NCBI GenBank assembly: GCA_024233875.1
Contig: JACKPB010000005.1
Coordinates: 1-64,000, forward strand
Length of the DNA: 64,000 bases
Direction: 5' to 3'
Source: Leptospiraceae bacterium
GTDB taxonomy: Bacteria; Spirochaetota; Leptospiria; Leptospirales; Leptospiraceae
Below the pieces are notes generated by a model. It was not told where the DNA came from. It did not search any database and worked only from the letters and a program-made list of their open reading frames with translations. The stretch's first letter is position 1; every line of letters begins with the position of its first letter. Position numbers and translations under genes: made by a program. Below, one piece after another: positions 26,894 to 36,333 of this stretch.

Positions 26894-26961
26894 GTACCTC
26901 TGTCACATTAGATTTAAAGATTTAGAGGGAAAGTATAAATACGGATAATCAGGGGAAACTA

Positions 26962-28080
26962 ATTCCCCGAATTTTAATATCTCTTGCGCTTGTTTTGGTC
27001 GTTTTGATCGGGTATAGATTTTCCCAGGGTTTTTCTAAAAAAACTGATCTTCGTGAGAAACTCAACGACAACAAAGTCATTACATTTTTAATCAACGGTA
27101 TCAACAAACAAGAAAAACTAGTCTTCAGTGTTTTTCTATTTCTTCAACCGGAGCAAAAGCTCTGTGGAATGTACTTCATAAATCCACTTTCTTTCTTCGA
27201 AAAAGAGACAATTGAGAATCTAGGTCCGAAAGCTTCTCCAACCATGATTCAACCCCTGGAAAAAATAACAGGTCTGAACATCAACTACACATTAACTCTT
27301 CAGGACACCCATCTTGCGCAAATCATAGACCTCATGGATGGATTGCCCTTCTATCTGGATAAGTACTCACTTCCCGCAGAAAGTAACTTCAAACGATCTA
27401 TGGGCCCGGCTGTAATGAGTGGAGAGGAAGTTTTGGATCTGATTTCAATCATCGATCCTTTAGACCCACTGTCCTATATCACCCGATTGAATTTTCAACA
27501 ATCCATATTCCTTTCTCTTATAGATCGACTAAACGAAAAAAAAGAATTGAAATCCGAATGGATTAAACTTCTTTCCTTAAAAACTTCTTCTAACCTCTCA
27601 CCGGAAGAATTCATCTCCTTATTTGATTATTTGATAGGAAACCATCTAATTTTCTCCATAGCAGAACTACCCGGTCAGTTACTTATTGATGAAGAAACTA
27701 AACTTTCCCGTCTCAAAATCTTCGAAGGTTCCGCAAATGAAGGTTTTAGTAGATTGGTGAGTTATTTGAGTTCGGGTGATTATAACATCGGTGATTTAGC
27801 CAGGACAGAAGTATTGAATAGTACCGAAACCAACGGGCTGGCCAAAAGTGTGAAAACTATCTTAAATGAAAATGGTATTAAAGTTTTGTCCGTAGGAAAT
27901 GGCTGGAATGTCAATGAGGCTGAATCGGTAATCATCGATCGTTCCGGAAATACCGAGTATGCATACAAGATAGCAAAAATTTTAGGAATTAAAAAAGTAT
28001 ACCATCTTATCAATAAAGAAGTAGGATTGGATATAACTGTACTCTTAGGAGAAGATTTTGACTTCAAATCCCATAACTAA
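26962..28080 (+). CDS. membrane-anchored LytR-type C-terminal (LytR_C) domain protein
   Basis: The frame has no ATG or GTG near its N-terminus. A TTG at 26995 would cut the TM helix in half. I start at ATT 26962, which has AGGGGA 5 bp upstream and gives a clean anchor (PRILISLALVLVVLIGYRF) and 372 residues; ATA at 26935 is the alternative. The middle (about 45-260) resembles an LCP-like region, and the C-terminal 90 residues (ARTEVLNSTETNGLA to VTVLLGED) form a LytR_C domain. It sits before rsfS and overlaps it by 23 bp. Its exact role in the envelope is unknown. Confidence 0.75.
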   Translation: MPRILISLALVLVVLIGYRFSQGFSKKTDLREKLNDNKVITFLINGINKQEKLVFSVFLFLQPEQKLCGMYFINPLSFFEKETIENLGPKASPTMIQPLEKITGLNINYTLTLQDTHLAQIIDLMDGLPFYLDKYSLPAESNFKRSMGPAVMSGEEVLDLISIIDPLDPLSYITRLNFQQSIFLSLIDRLNEKKELKSEWIKLLSLKTSSNLSPEEFISLFDYLIGNHLIFSIAELPGQLLIDEETKLSRLKIFEGSANEGFSRLVSYLSSGDYNIGDLARTEVLNSTETNGLAKSVKTILNENGIKVLSVGNGWNVNEAESVIIDRSGNTEYAYKIAKILGIKKVYHLINKEVGLDITVLLGEDFDFKSHN

Positions 28081-28471
28081 AAAGAAAACTGTATCAAAAA
28101 AATCTACCGGAAGCTCCTCTCCGGATATCAAAAAAATTCTAAAAAAAATCAAAGAAATTCTGATTGAAAAGAAATGTGAAAATACAGTTTTTCTCGATTT
28201 GGAAAAAGTAAATAGTTATCTCAGTATATTCGTAATAACCACTGTAGGAAGTGCAGTTCAAGCCAAAGCAGTTTCCAGAGAATTAGAAAGATCCCTCAAA
28301 GAATTCAAACTCAGAAAATCCAATCAAACCAGATCAGCCGAAACATCTACTGACAATGGATGGATTCTTTTAGACCTGGGTGAGATCATCATTCACATAA
28401 TGACACCGGACAAAAGAGAGTTTTATAGTCTGGACAAACTTTGGGGAGATGCAAAAGCAATCAAAGTTTAA
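28058..28471 (+). CDS. rsfS: ribosomal silencing factor RsfS
   Basis: RsfS (RsfA, Iojap family) binds ribosomal protein L14 and blocks subunit joining when nutrients are short. The 137-residue protein carries the family core: VFLDLEKV, SYLSIFVITT, a central helix, WILLDLGEIIIHIMTP and REFYSLDKLWGDA. A Lys/Ser-rich N-terminal extension of about 25 residues precedes it. The start is a TTG with AGGAGA well placed. It overlaps the LytR_C gene, and its stop overlaps the convergent methyltransferase by 4 bp. Confidence 0.93.
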   Translation: MTSNPITKKKTVSKKSTGSSSPDIKKILKKIKEILIEKKCENTVFLDLEKVNSYLSIFVITTVGSAVQAKAVSRELERSLKEFKLRKSNQTRSAETSTDNGWILLDLGEIIIHIMTPDKREFYSLDKLWGDAKAIKV

Positions 28472-29310
28472 TCAGCTATATATCTCGCACAAAAACCACC
28501 GGGCAATTTATTTCCCAGGCTATCTCTGACATAGAGTTCCAATTCTGTGAAGTTTTCTTTACTATCAGAGATGTAAGACTTCAATAGTCTATCCAGAGTG
28601 AGAGGAGAGAAGCCACTTGTATGACAGGAAAGAAATACAAATCGGAACTCTTCACTCCTGAGTTCCATCAGACTGTCCAAAAGAGGGATCAAATCTTTTT
28701 CGATTTTCCAGATTTCTCCTTTGGCTCCTCTTCCAAAACTGGGAGGGTCCAGAATAAAACCATCGTATTTTCTTCCCCTTCGGGTTTCACGCATAACGAA
28801 TTTTTGAACGTCATCCACTATCCAACGTATATTTGAATTTTCTAAATTAGAAAGTCTGGAATTCTCTCTTGCCCAATCTACCATGCCTTTGGACGCATCC
28901 ACATGACAAACATTCATACCATTCATAGCTGAATAGAGTGTGCTCACACCGGAATATGCAAATAAATTCAAGACCTCCAGAGGTCTTTTTCCCCGGGATA
29001 TCCCGGACAATAAATCCCAATTTTCCTGTTGTTCGGGGAAAAAACCTATATGTCCGAATGGAGTCAATTTGCATTGTATTTGAATTTTCTTATTTAAGGA
29101 AATCTTAATTATTTCAGGAATCTTTGAGAAAAATTTCCATTCCCCGCTTCCTCTATCATTCTTTATGTAATGAGCATCCACACCCGACCACAATTTTGGA
29201 TCTGATTTTTTATAAAAAGAGTTTAGGGATGGACGAATGATTCGGTAACCTCCTAGCAATTCCAGTTTTTCTAAATCGCCGGAGTCGAGAAGTGAGTAAG
29301 AAGATTTCAT
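28468..29310 (-). CDS. class I SAM-dependent methyltransferase (RlmI/RlmK-like)
   Basis: The 280-residue protein has a beta-rich N-terminus (about 1-105) and a Rossmann methyltransferase domain: motif I VLNLFAYSGVST, acidic loop VDASKGMVDWARENS, and motif IV FILDPPSFGRG. The DPPSF motif and the domain order match the RlmI/RlmK group that modifies 23S rRNA bases. It lacks the PUA domain seen in its neighbour RlmI. It is the third gene of a 4-bp-overlapping trio of RNA modification genes. The target base is not predictable from sequence. Confidence 0.85.
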   Translation of the reverse strand: MKSSYSLLDSGDLEKLELLGGYRIIRPSLNSFYKKSDPKLWSGVDAHYIKNDRGSGEWKFFSKIPEIIKISLNKKIQIQCKLTPFGHIGFFPEQQENWDLLSGISRGKRPLEVLNLFAYSGVSTLYSAMNGMNVCHVDASKGMVDWARENSRLSNLENSNIRWIVDDVQKFVMRETRRGRKYDGFILDPPSFGRGAKGEIWKIEKDLIPLLDSLMELRSEEFRFVFLSCHTSGFSPLTLDRLLKSYISDSKENFTELELYVRDSLGNKLPGGFCARYIAD

Positions 29311-29867
29311 TTATTTTTAAAATCCTTTTTTTGAAAATATCTAAATTCTGATGGCTTCAGTCCATCAAGAGAAATATTTCCTACCCGTAATCGAATCAAT
29401 CTCAGGGTAGGAAAGCCAATCGCTGCAGTCATTTTTCTAACCTGTCGATTCTTTCCCTGAATGATAATTACAGAAATCCAAGAAGTCGGCTTTTCTTTAC
29501 GAAACCGAATCGGAGGATTCCTCTCCCAGAGAAATTCGGGTTCGGAAATAATTTTTGCTTTAGCAGGGAGATAAATCTCACCGGAAGTTGTGATACCTTT
29601 CCGTAATTTATCCAAATCTGATTCCTCAGGAATCCCTTCTACCTGAACCAGGTATTCCTTTTCAATTTCTGAAGAAGGTGAAGTCACTCTATGACGAAAA
29701 CTTAGATCATCCGTCATAAGAAGCAGTCCTTCGCTATCAAAGTCCAATCTTCCTATGGCAGTTGGTTTCTCTTTCAATTGAACGAACTCTCTTAAATCTG
29801 ACTTCCCTTCCATAGGTTTGAATTGGGAGAGAACCCGATAGGGTTTATTGAAAGCAATGTAGATCAT
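29307..29867 (-). CDS. RsuA/RluE-type rRNA pseudouridine synthase
   Basis: The 186-residue protein is a short synthase without an S4 domain, like E. coli RluE (which modifies U2457 of 23S rRNA). The catalytic Asp lies in GRLDFDSEGLLLMTDD, and the KEYLV and GKNRQVRKM motifs follow. It overlaps both neighbours by 4 bp, in an rRNA-modification operon. I am confident of the family; the exact site is inferred from the missing S4 domain. Confidence 0.88.
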   Translation of the reverse strand: MIYIAFNKPYRVLSQFKPMEGKSDLREFVQLKEKPTAIGRLDFDSEGLLLMTDDLSFRHRVTSPSSEIEKEYLVQVEGIPEESDLDKLRKGITTSGEIYLPAKAKIISEPEFLWERNPPIRFRKEKPTSWISVIIIQGKNRQVRKMTAAIGFPTLRLIRLRVGNISLDGLKPSEFRYFQKKDFKNK

Positions 29868-31072
29868 AATCTCTGATAGATCAAAACTTTAAAATAATCT
29901 CCTTCAGGAAACTCACGTATCACAGGATGATCGATTTCAGGGGAAAGTCTGGCTATACGCTTCATATTCACAGCATTTTCAGAAAATGCTTTTCCTACGA
30001 TATTTTCGAATTCATTTCTATGAATTCGATTTGAACAGGAGCAAACAACAAGAATTCCCTCTTCGGAAAGTATACCGAGAGAAATTTCGATTAGTTTTTT
30101 ATAAATTACTTTCGCACGATGTACATCTTTTCCACTAGCAGTTAAACTAGGTGGGTCAATGATGATCCAATCATATTTCTTTTGTGCTTCCTGTGAAAAT
30201 TTTTGATAGTTCCGAAAGATATCTAATTTTTGAATGATACTTTTCTCGGGATTTTTTAGATTTTTTTTGTGAACTTCTATACATTCCTGACTATCTTCTA
30301 TGGAATGAACTGATTCTGCCCCATTCTGAAGAAACAATTCAGACAACAATCCATTATTAGAGAATAGATTCAGGACGGATTTACCGGTATACAAATTGGG
30401 ATTTTCAGATATAAAATCTCTAAGATTTCGTATGTCATTGTATATCCCACCTTTTTGTTGACCGGGTCGTATTGAATATTTCAGATCACGGTATCTAATC
30501 AAAATAGTTTCAGGAAGACTTCCCCGTAGTACACGTATTTCTTTCTTATAATTACCGGATGAATTAGATGTTCTTCTCGGATTCATAAGTAAGATATTAT
30601 TCGCAAGGAGATGCAAATCTTTTCGGGTATTCAGAACTTCAAACACAGCCCGTGATACAAATCTCACGTAAAGCAAAAGGCTTTCATCATAACAACGAAA
30701 CATTAGAGTTCCCGCATGATAATCCAGAGTCAAACCGGGTAGCCCATCATTTTCCCCATGAAGGAGTCTAAGACTATCCGTATGTTCCAAAAGGGAAATT
30801 CTTTCTTCAAACCTGGAAATTAAAAAATCTAAAAATTGTAATCTGGTAAAATTTTGTCCGAAAGGAAGTACACGAACGGATACTAATTTATCTTTTCCGC
30901 AAAAGATCCCATAAGCTAAGAATCTGGATTTCTTGGATAAGAATTGTATTACAGATGATAATTTTAATCTGATTTTAAAGTTTGCGAATTTTTTACTAAA
31001 AATCCAGGGGTGATTTTTGGATAAAGAATCTTCAAATTGTTTATCCACTTTTAACGAAATTATTTTCTTCAT
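29864..31072 (-). CDS. 23S rRNA methyltransferase, RlmI-like
   Basis: The 402-residue protein has an N-terminal PUA-like domain (about 1-75, with NHPWIF), a small linker domain, and a C-terminal Rossmann methyltransferase with KSVLNLFSNNGLLSELF (motif I), IEDSQECIEVHKKN, and WIIIDPPSLT (motif IV). A CSCS segment near the C-terminus matches the conserved Cys of m5C methylases. RlmI methylates C1962 of 23S rRNA. It is the first gene of the trio and lies 79 bp downstream of gltA, after a strong terminator. Confidence 0.87.
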   Translation of the reverse strand: MKKIISLKVDKQFEDSLSKNHPWIFSKKFANFKIRLKLSSVIQFLSKKSRFLAYGIFCGKDKLVSVRVLPFGQNFTRLQFLDFLISRFEERISLLEHTDSLRLLHGENDGLPGLTLDYHAGTLMFRCYDESLLLYVRFVSRAVFEVLNTRKDLHLLANNILLMNPRRTSNSSGNYKKEIRVLRGSLPETILIRYRDLKYSIRPGQQKGGIYNDIRNLRDFISENPNLYTGKSVLNLFSNNGLLSELFLQNGAESVHSIEDSQECIEVHKKNLKNPEKSIIQKLDIFRNYQKFSQEAQKKYDWIIIDPPSLTASGKDVHRAKVIYKKLIEISLGILSEEGILVVCSCSNRIHRNEFENIVGKAFSENAVNMKRIARLSPEIDHPVIREFPEGDYFKVLIYQRL

Positions 31073-31080
31073 ATTGATCG

Positions 31081-31136
31081 CCCCCTATACAAAAGAAAAA
31101 AAGAGTGAAGATAGGTCTTCACTCTTTTCAAGGGGG
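31081..31136 (-). terminator. strong rho-independent terminator after gltA
   Basis: A perfect 13-bp stem (31099-31111 with 31116-31128) closes a 4-base loop. On the minus strand it is followed by a T-rich tract. An outer CCCCCT/AGGGGG pair (31081-31086 with 31131-31136) could extend the structure. Confidence 0.9.
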
Positions 31137-31151
31137 AGTTAAAGCAAAAAA

Positions 31152-32441
31152 TTATGCTTTTTTCTTGGCGTCTGCATAGGAAGTTTCTGTCGGTCCTGTG
31201 TAGATCTGTCTCGGTCTTCCAATTTTCATATCGGGAGATTCTATCATTTCTTTCCATTGAGCTATCCATCCGGGCAATCTTCCCATACCAAACATTACTG
31301 TAAACATATTGGTTGGAATTCCCAATGCCCGATAGATAATTCCGGAATAAAAATCGACATTCGGGTAAAGCTTTCTATCCACAAAGTACTGATCTTTGAG
31401 TGCTACTTCTTCCAGTTCTTTTGCGATGTCCAATAATGGATCCTGAATTCCAAGTCTGGTTAGTACATTGTCACAGGCTTTTTTGATGATCTTAGCTCTC
31501 GGATCAAAGTTCTTATAGACCCTATGACCGAAACCGGACAATCTGAAAGATGAATTCTTGTCTTTGGCTTTTTCTACAATCTGCTTCACGGAAAGTCCGG
31601 ATTGTTGAATGCTGATCAACATTTCCAAAACTTCCTGATTGGCACCACCGTGTCTCGGTCCCCAGAGAGCACAGATTCCGGAACTGATAGCGGCATAGAT
31701 GTTTGCTAAGCTGGAACCCACCAATCGTACTGTAGAAGTGGAACAATTCTGTTCATGATCAGCATGCAGAATGAGTAGAAGATTCAATGCTTTAGAAATC
31801 TCTGGATCGATTTTGTATTCTTCAGCTGGAACTGCAAACATCATATTCAAAAAGTTTGAACAGTAGTCCAGAGAATTCATAGGATGAATAGTAGGTTGAC
31901 CGATGGATTTTTTGTATGCAAAAGCTGCCAGAGTAGGGTATTTTGCTATCAAACGAATCATAGAAATCTGTCTGTGTTCCGGATTTTCGGGATCATATGA
32001 ATCCTGATAGTAAGTTGAGAGAGAGGCTACGAGACAGGAAAGAATAGCCATTGGATGTCCATCTTTTGGAAATCCGGTAAATAATCTTTTTAAATCCTCA
32101 TGAACCATTGTATGACGGGTTAATTGATTGTTCCAATCCACTAACTCTGCATCATTGGGAAGTTTACCATATATCAGAAGATAGGCAACTTCTGTAAAAG
32201 TAGAATTCTCTGCAAGTTGTTCAATTGGAATTCCTCGATATCTTAAAATTCCTTTTTCACCATCCAGAAATGTAATCGCACTGGTACAGGCTCCTGTATT
32301 TAAATATCCACTATCCAGAGTGATGTAGCCTGTTTGAGCACGTAATTTAGTAATATCAATTGCTTTCTCACCTTCAGAGCCTTCCACAATCGGGAGTTCA
32401 TAAGATTTATCTCCGATTTTAATGATAGCTGTTTCTGACAT
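31152..32441 (-). CDS. gltA: citrate synthase
   Basis: Citrate synthase condenses acetyl-CoA with oxaloacetate. The 429-residue protein has the type II (hexameric) layout with a beta-rich N-terminus (to about 70), and active-site residues in [23 protein letters not shown] and [14 protein letters not shown]. Length and motifs are normal. It is monocistronic, with its own terminator, and divergent from asnS. Confidence 0.97.
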   Translation of the reverse strand: MSETAIIKIGDKSYELPIVEGSEGEKAIDITKLRAQTGYITLDSGYLNTGACTSAITFLDGEKGILRYRGIPIEQLAENSTFTEVAYLLIYGKLPNDAELVDWNNQLTRHTMVHEDLKRLFTGFPKDGHPMAILSCLVASLSTYYQDSYDPENPEHRQISMIRLIAKYPTLAAFAYKKSIGQPTIHPMNSLDYCSNFLNMMFAVPAEEYKIDPEISKALNLLLILHADHEQNCSTSTVRLVGSSLANIYAAISSGICALWGPRHGGANQEVLEMLISIQQSGLSVKQIVEKAKDKNSSFRLSGFGHRVYKNFDPRAKIIKKACDNVLTRLGIQDPLLDIAKELEEVALKDQYFVDRKLYPNVDFYSGIIYRALGIPTNMFTVMFGMGRLPGWIAQWKEMIESPDMKIGRPRQIYTGPTETSYADAKKKA

Positions 32442-32475
32442 ATAATATTCCTTTTAGATTGATTTGATTTCTTTA

Positions 32476-32493
32476 TTTTCTACTGATAGAAAA
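32476..32493. repeat. perfect 7-bp palindrome in the gltA-asnS promoter region
   Basis: TTTTCTA and TAGAAAA flank a CTGA loop. It lies 35 bp upstream of gltA between two divergent genes, a position expected for an operator. No regulator is suggested by the sequence. Confidence 0.3.
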
Positions 32494-32578
32494 AATATAT
32501 TTTCTGTCTATTCCATCAAGTTAAATTTTATTGACCTCTGTGTTTTATCTCAAATCTTGCTCTCGAAAGGAAATGTGT

Positions 32579-33871
32579 ATGAATATAACAAAAAATCCTC
32601 AAAAATATCTCAATGAAGAAGTGACCCTGGAAGGTTGGTTGCAGGGTAAGAGAGGGAACAATCATGTTCAATTCCTTCAAATCAGAAATTCAGGCAAAAT
32701 TATTCAGGTTGTAGCAGAAAAAGAAAAATTTTCAGAAGAAGATTTTCAAAAAATCAAGTCCATATCCCAAGAAACTTCCCTGATTGTAAAAGGAATTCTT
32801 GTGCTCTCAGAAAAGACAGAGTTCGGATATGAGATTCAACTTTCAGAATGGAAGGTTCTGGGACCATCCATGAATTATCCGATCACTCCCAAAGAACACG
32901 GTGTAGATTTTCTGCACAACCACCGGCACCTCTGGCTTCGATCGAGAAAACAGCTCTCAATAATGAGAATTCGCAATGAACTTTCTTTCGCCATACGTCA
33001 GTACTTTTACGAAAAAGATTATTTGCTCTTGGATTCTCCAATCCTTACAGGATCGGTAGGCGAATCAGCAGGAACCCTTTTTGAGACCCAATACTTCGAT
33101 GAAGGAAAAGCCTATCTGGCTCAAACAGGACAGCTCTATCTCGAAACAGCGATATTTGCTCACAATCGTGTGTATTGTTTCGGTCCTACATTTCGTGCCG
33201 AGAAGAGCAAAACCAGACGGCATCTTACAGAATTTTGGATGGTGGAAGCAGAAACTGCATTTTTCTCGAATTCGGAAAATCTTGATTTTCAGGAAGATTT
33301 TATAAAATCAATCTGCAAAACAGTGATTCAAAAATCATCCGAAGATTTAAAAGTCTTGGAAAGAGATGTTTCTATTCTGGAATCCTTCTTGGAAAAACCA
33401 TTTGCCAGGCTCAACTATAGCGAAGCCATAGAAGTTTTACAAAAGAAAGGCGAGGAAATATCTATCGGTGAAGACATCAATGCAGAAAGGGAAAACATTC
33501 TGACCTCAGAACTGGGCGGTCCTGTTTTTATTATCAATTATCCCAAGAAAATCAAAGCATTCTACATGAAAGAAAATCCGGAAAACCCTGAGACAGTTCT
33601 CTGCTCGGACTTAATTGCTCCGGAGGGAGTAGGAGAAATCATTGGAGGTTCTGAAAGAGAAGAGAACTTGGACAAATTACTTTCCAGAATCCAAGAAGAG
33701 GGATTGAATCCTGAAAACTATACCTGGTATTTGGATACACGAAAGTACGGTTCGGTTCCGCATTCCGGTTTTGGTCTTGGATTGGAGAGGCTGGTAGCAT
33801 GGATTGCCGGGCTTCCTCATGTTAGAGAATGCATCCCTTATCCCAGAATGATGGAACGACTAGACCCATAA
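32579..33871 (+). CDS. asnS: asparaginyl-tRNA synthetase
   Basis: The 430-residue protein has an OB-fold anticodon-binding domain (about 1-105) and a class II catalytic core with motif 2 FRAEKSKTRRHLTEFW and motif 3 GFGLGLERLVAW. The spacing and the HVRECIPYPR tail fit AsnRS rather than AspRS. I choose the ATG at 32579, 8 bp after AGG; an ATG at 32573 is too close to the ribosome site, and an upstream TTG (32531) adds 16 unrelated residues. Confidence 0.95.
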   Translation: MNITKNPQKYLNEEVTLEGWLQGKRGNNHVQFLQIRNSGKIIQVVAEKEKFSEEDFQKIKSISQETSLIVKGILVLSEKTEFGYEIQLSEWKVLGPSMNYPITPKEHGVDFLHNHRHLWLRSRKQLSIMRIRNELSFAIRQYFYEKDYLLLDSPILTGSVGESAGTLFETQYFDEGKAYLAQTGQLYLETAIFAHNRVYCFGPTFRAEKSKTRRHLTEFWMVEAETAFFSNSENLDFQEDFIKSICKTVIQKSSEDLKVLERDVSILESFLEKPFARLNYSEAIEVLQKKGEEISIGEDINAERENILTSELGGPVFIINYPKKIKAFYMKENPENPETVLCSDLIAPEGVGEIIGGSEREENLDKLLSRIQEEGLNPENYTWYLDTRKYGSVPHSGFGLGLERLVAWIAGLPHVRECIPYPRMMERLDP

Positions 33872-33961
33872 GGTTTGTCACTTTTCTTAGTTTAGATTTT
33901 TTAATAAAAAACTTAATGAATTTATTATAAAACCGATAGTATTCCTGAGGACAAATATAGT

Positions 33962-34768
33962 ATGACCCCGGACACTAATTCTGTTTTAACTAAAAATGAA
34001 ATCTCTGCCTGGGAGTCCTTTGAAGTGGGTTCTTACGATGAAGTCATTGAAATGTCAAAACGACTTCCCAGCCCCTTCCTCAAACATCTAGCCATCCTCT
34101 CTGAGATAGAAAACTCAGGTAGCATTTCTGAATTAGAAGTATCCGGACTGGAAAAAGAACTGAGAGAGGATTCCATACTTTTGCATCTTGTGAATTCTTA
34201 TCACTACTACTATCAAAAAAACTACAAAGAAGCACTTAGATCCTTCATACAATATCTCAAGACTCCGGGTAGACTGTATTGTTTAACGATCTTTCAATAT
34301 GGTATAAAACTTTCCTTCGAAAGGGAAGAGTACAAGATCTGTTTGCATATTATGGATTTAGATAAGGATGGAATCAACGATCAGTACTACTACAATGAAA
34401 AATTATCTTCCTTGTTTGCCTTAAAGAAATACAATGAAGTGATTCAGTATTTCAAAAAGATTCATAATTTTATCAATATGGATGAAGGGGTATACATAAA
34501 AACAGCTCTCTCCCTTCAAGCACTTGGCAAATTCAAAGAATCTGAACTTTTACTTAAGAAAGTGCCGAATCGCAAAGAATTGCCCAGCTTTGAAGATAAG
34601 CAAATTGAGTTTGGTGATACTATAAAAAACCTATCAGTCCTGGAAAAGAAAGAAGATTTATCTTACGAAGAACTCAAAGAATTGGGTTTTGCTTATCTTT
34701 TTACTTCTCAATATGAAAAAGCTGAAGAACTTTTCAAAAAGGCTACTGTTTCTCTGGCAACAGGATAA
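33962..34768 (+). CDS. TPR-repeat protein
   Basis: The 268-residue soluble protein consists of helix pairs with TPR spacing. The clearest are LLHLVNSYHYYYQKNYKEALR (around 75), YYNEKLSSLFALKKYNEV and LGFAYLFTSQYEKAEELFKKA (near the C-terminus). TPR proteins are scaffolds for protein binding. A ribosome site (GAGGAC) lies before the ATG. The 3' end overlaps the convergent gene by 26 bp. No partner is suggested. Confidence 0.75.
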   Translation: MTPDTNSVLTKNEISAWESFEVGSYDEVIEMSKRLPSPFLKHLAILSEIENSGSISELEVSGLEKELREDSILLHLVNSYHYYYQKNYKEALRSFIQYLKTPGRLYCLTIFQYGIKLSFEREEYKICLHIMDLDKDGINDQYYYNEKLSSLFALKKYNEVIQYFKKIHNFINMDEGVYIKTALSLQALGKFKESELLLKKVPNRKELPSFEDKQIEFGDTIKNLSVLEKKEDLSYEELKELGFAYLFTSQYEKAEELFKKATVSLATG

Positions 34769-35633
34769 TCACATTGCACTTCTTCAGAGAATTCCTTGTT
34801 TTGTGAGAAGCAAGGAGTTTCATACTATCTTCAGTAGACAAAGAAAAGCCAGTTTTTTTCCTACCCACAGTTGTCAGAGCTAATACATAGTATGGATTCT
34901 TTCCAACTCTTTGACTCTCCATAGCTGCTTTGGGATCTGTTTGGAAGGACACCAAACCTTTGTCGATTGCATGATTTTTGTTTACAAAATGGTAGGAATA
35001 GATATCCAATCCTCTTTCTGTAACTATTCTCGGGAGAAGGGAGGGCTCAGCTTCCAGGTGTCTTGCGTCCACTATCAGTCCCGTATAATCTACAGGCTTC
35101 ACTATTGACTTTCCTGAAATCTCCGGAAAGTCTTCTGTACCGTATTCTATCGGTAAAAAACTCAAAAGTCCATCTTTACCTTTGAGTTTCATCACGGAAT
35201 CTACATTGACACGATCTGCAATATAAGTAATTTTTAATTCAGATTTTTCTAATTGAAAAAACTCATTGATTCTTTCTCTAAAAAATTCATCACTCTGGAT
35301 CTTTTTTATGATTGTCGATTCGTCATCTATTCGTATGGTTTCGATTGATCTAACAATTTGAAGAGATATCTTTTCCCGAGCTTTCAACTGCGCCTTGTTT
35401 CTGGCTTCGGAAATATTGAAAGCTGTGTTTTCATTTCCATAATCGGACGATTTGTTGTCTATGATTACCCTGGGAATTCTTTCAACAACCGGAAGATTCA
35501 CTTCGAAGTCAGTCCAATTGATTTGTGTACCAAAGAAATCTACTGTAATGTACTCTCGATTTGTATTGGAAAACAATGCAAATATGGGTAGAATTATAAT
35601 GATTAGAAACAGGAAAACTCTCTTCAAACTCAT
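34743..35633 (-). CDS. exported FlgT/LPP20-like protein
   Basis: The 296-residue protein has a signal peptide (about 1-24). Its mid-region includes ARNKAQLKAREKISLQI, the helix typical of LPP20/FlgO/FlgT-type proteins, and a later segment YTGLIVDARHLEAEPSLLPRI, which matches the FlgT-like TGLIVDARG pattern. Such proteins sit in the periplasm or outer membrane, some at the flagellar base. It has no flagellar neighbours here. The similarity is by pattern, so the function remains open. Confidence 0.65.
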   Translation of the reverse strand: MSLKRVFLFLIIIILPIFALFSNTNREYITVDFFGTQINWTDFEVNLPVVERIPRVIIDNKSSDYGNENTAFNISEARNKAQLKAREKISLQIVRSIETIRIDDESTIIKKIQSDEFFRERINEFFQLEKSELKITYIADRVNVDSVMKLKGKDGLLSFLPIEYGTEDFPEISGKSIVKPVDYTGLIVDARHLEAEPSLLPRIVTERGLDIYSYHFVNKNHAIDKGLVSFQTDPKAAMESQRVGKNPYYVLALTTVGRKKTGFSLSTEDSMKLLASHKTRNSLKKCNVIILLPEKQ

Positions 35634-35937
35634 ACTATTAACTTCGACAATTCAGACTTCTTCCCCTACACTTTTCAAGCATTTTTTATGAGACATAATA
35701 CATATTATAGGAAGTAATTAAAAATTCATTTCTAAACTAGAATTAGAATCTTCCTTGAGTTTCCTTTGTTAATTCTTCATTGCTGATTTAGAAGTGAATA
35801 CGCATATCTCTTTGAAAATGACTATAAGGAAACGATTTTTTAGGAATTTTAAGATTAGATTTTGGTTTTTAAGTCCGGGCATAAAAAAAGGGATCTATTG
35901 ATATAAATCCCTCTTATTCCATTTGGAGATTTAGATA
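35634..35937. other. 304-bp intergenic region
   Basis: This AT-rich gap between two minus-strand genes contains the terminator at 35884-35912 and must also hold the promoter of the FlgT/LPP20-like gene. I see no open frame with a ribosome site. Confidence 0.5.
35884..35912 (-). terminator. terminator after the lysine-rich protein gene
   Basis: AGGGAT (35889-35894) pairs with ATCCCT (35907-35912). Read on the minus strand the stem is followed by a run of seven T. It is 26 bp past the stop codon. Confidence 0.6.
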
Positions 35938-36228
35938 TTACTCGGCTTTCTTTTTGCCTTTTTTACCTTTCTTTCCTTTTTTTCCTTTGTGACCTTTACC
36001 TTTTTTGCCTTTTTTGCCCTTCTTACCTTTTTTCTCTTTCTTTTCTTTTTTCTCTTTTTTTACTTCTTTTTTCTCTTCTTTCTTTTCGGCTTTGTCTTCG
36101 TCACCCTTCATGTCATTATCAGTTATTTCTTCAGCTGGCTCGTTATCGATTTCCTCATCCTGGGAAAAAACTGTTCCTGTAAATAGGAATGAAATTAAAA
36201 GGAATGAAATCCCTAATTTTTTAAACAT
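35938..36228 (-). CDS. exported lysine-rich low-complexity protein
   Basis: The 96-residue product has a signal peptide (about 1-22), an acidic stretch (about 23-48) and a strongly basic tail made of KKEKKEKK and KKGKKGKKGK units up to the end. About half the residues after 50 are Lys. Export of such a polycation suggests binding to acidic envelope polymers (lipopolysaccharide, peptidoglycan) or DNA outside the cytoplasm, with the acidic part possibly shielding it. It has its own terminator and stands alone, which favours a real gene. I do not recognise a family. Confidence 0.75.
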   Translation of the reverse strand: MFKKLGISFLLISFLFTGTVFSQDEEIDNEPAEEITDNDMKGDEDKAEKKEEKKEVKKEKKEKKEKKGKKGKKGKKGKGHKGKKGKKGKKGKKKAE

Positions 36229-36333
36229 ACATTGTTCTCCAATTTTTTAAACTCAAGTCTTACTTGTATGAAGTTTAGACTCTGAATTTTGAAGCCATAA
36301 TTAAAAAGTTGCAAAAATATGAAAAGATATTTA

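Noticed and set aside
32531..32578. Upstream TTG start extending asnS by 16 residues
   Set aside because: The extension does not match AsnRS, and the ribosome site AAAGG lies after it.
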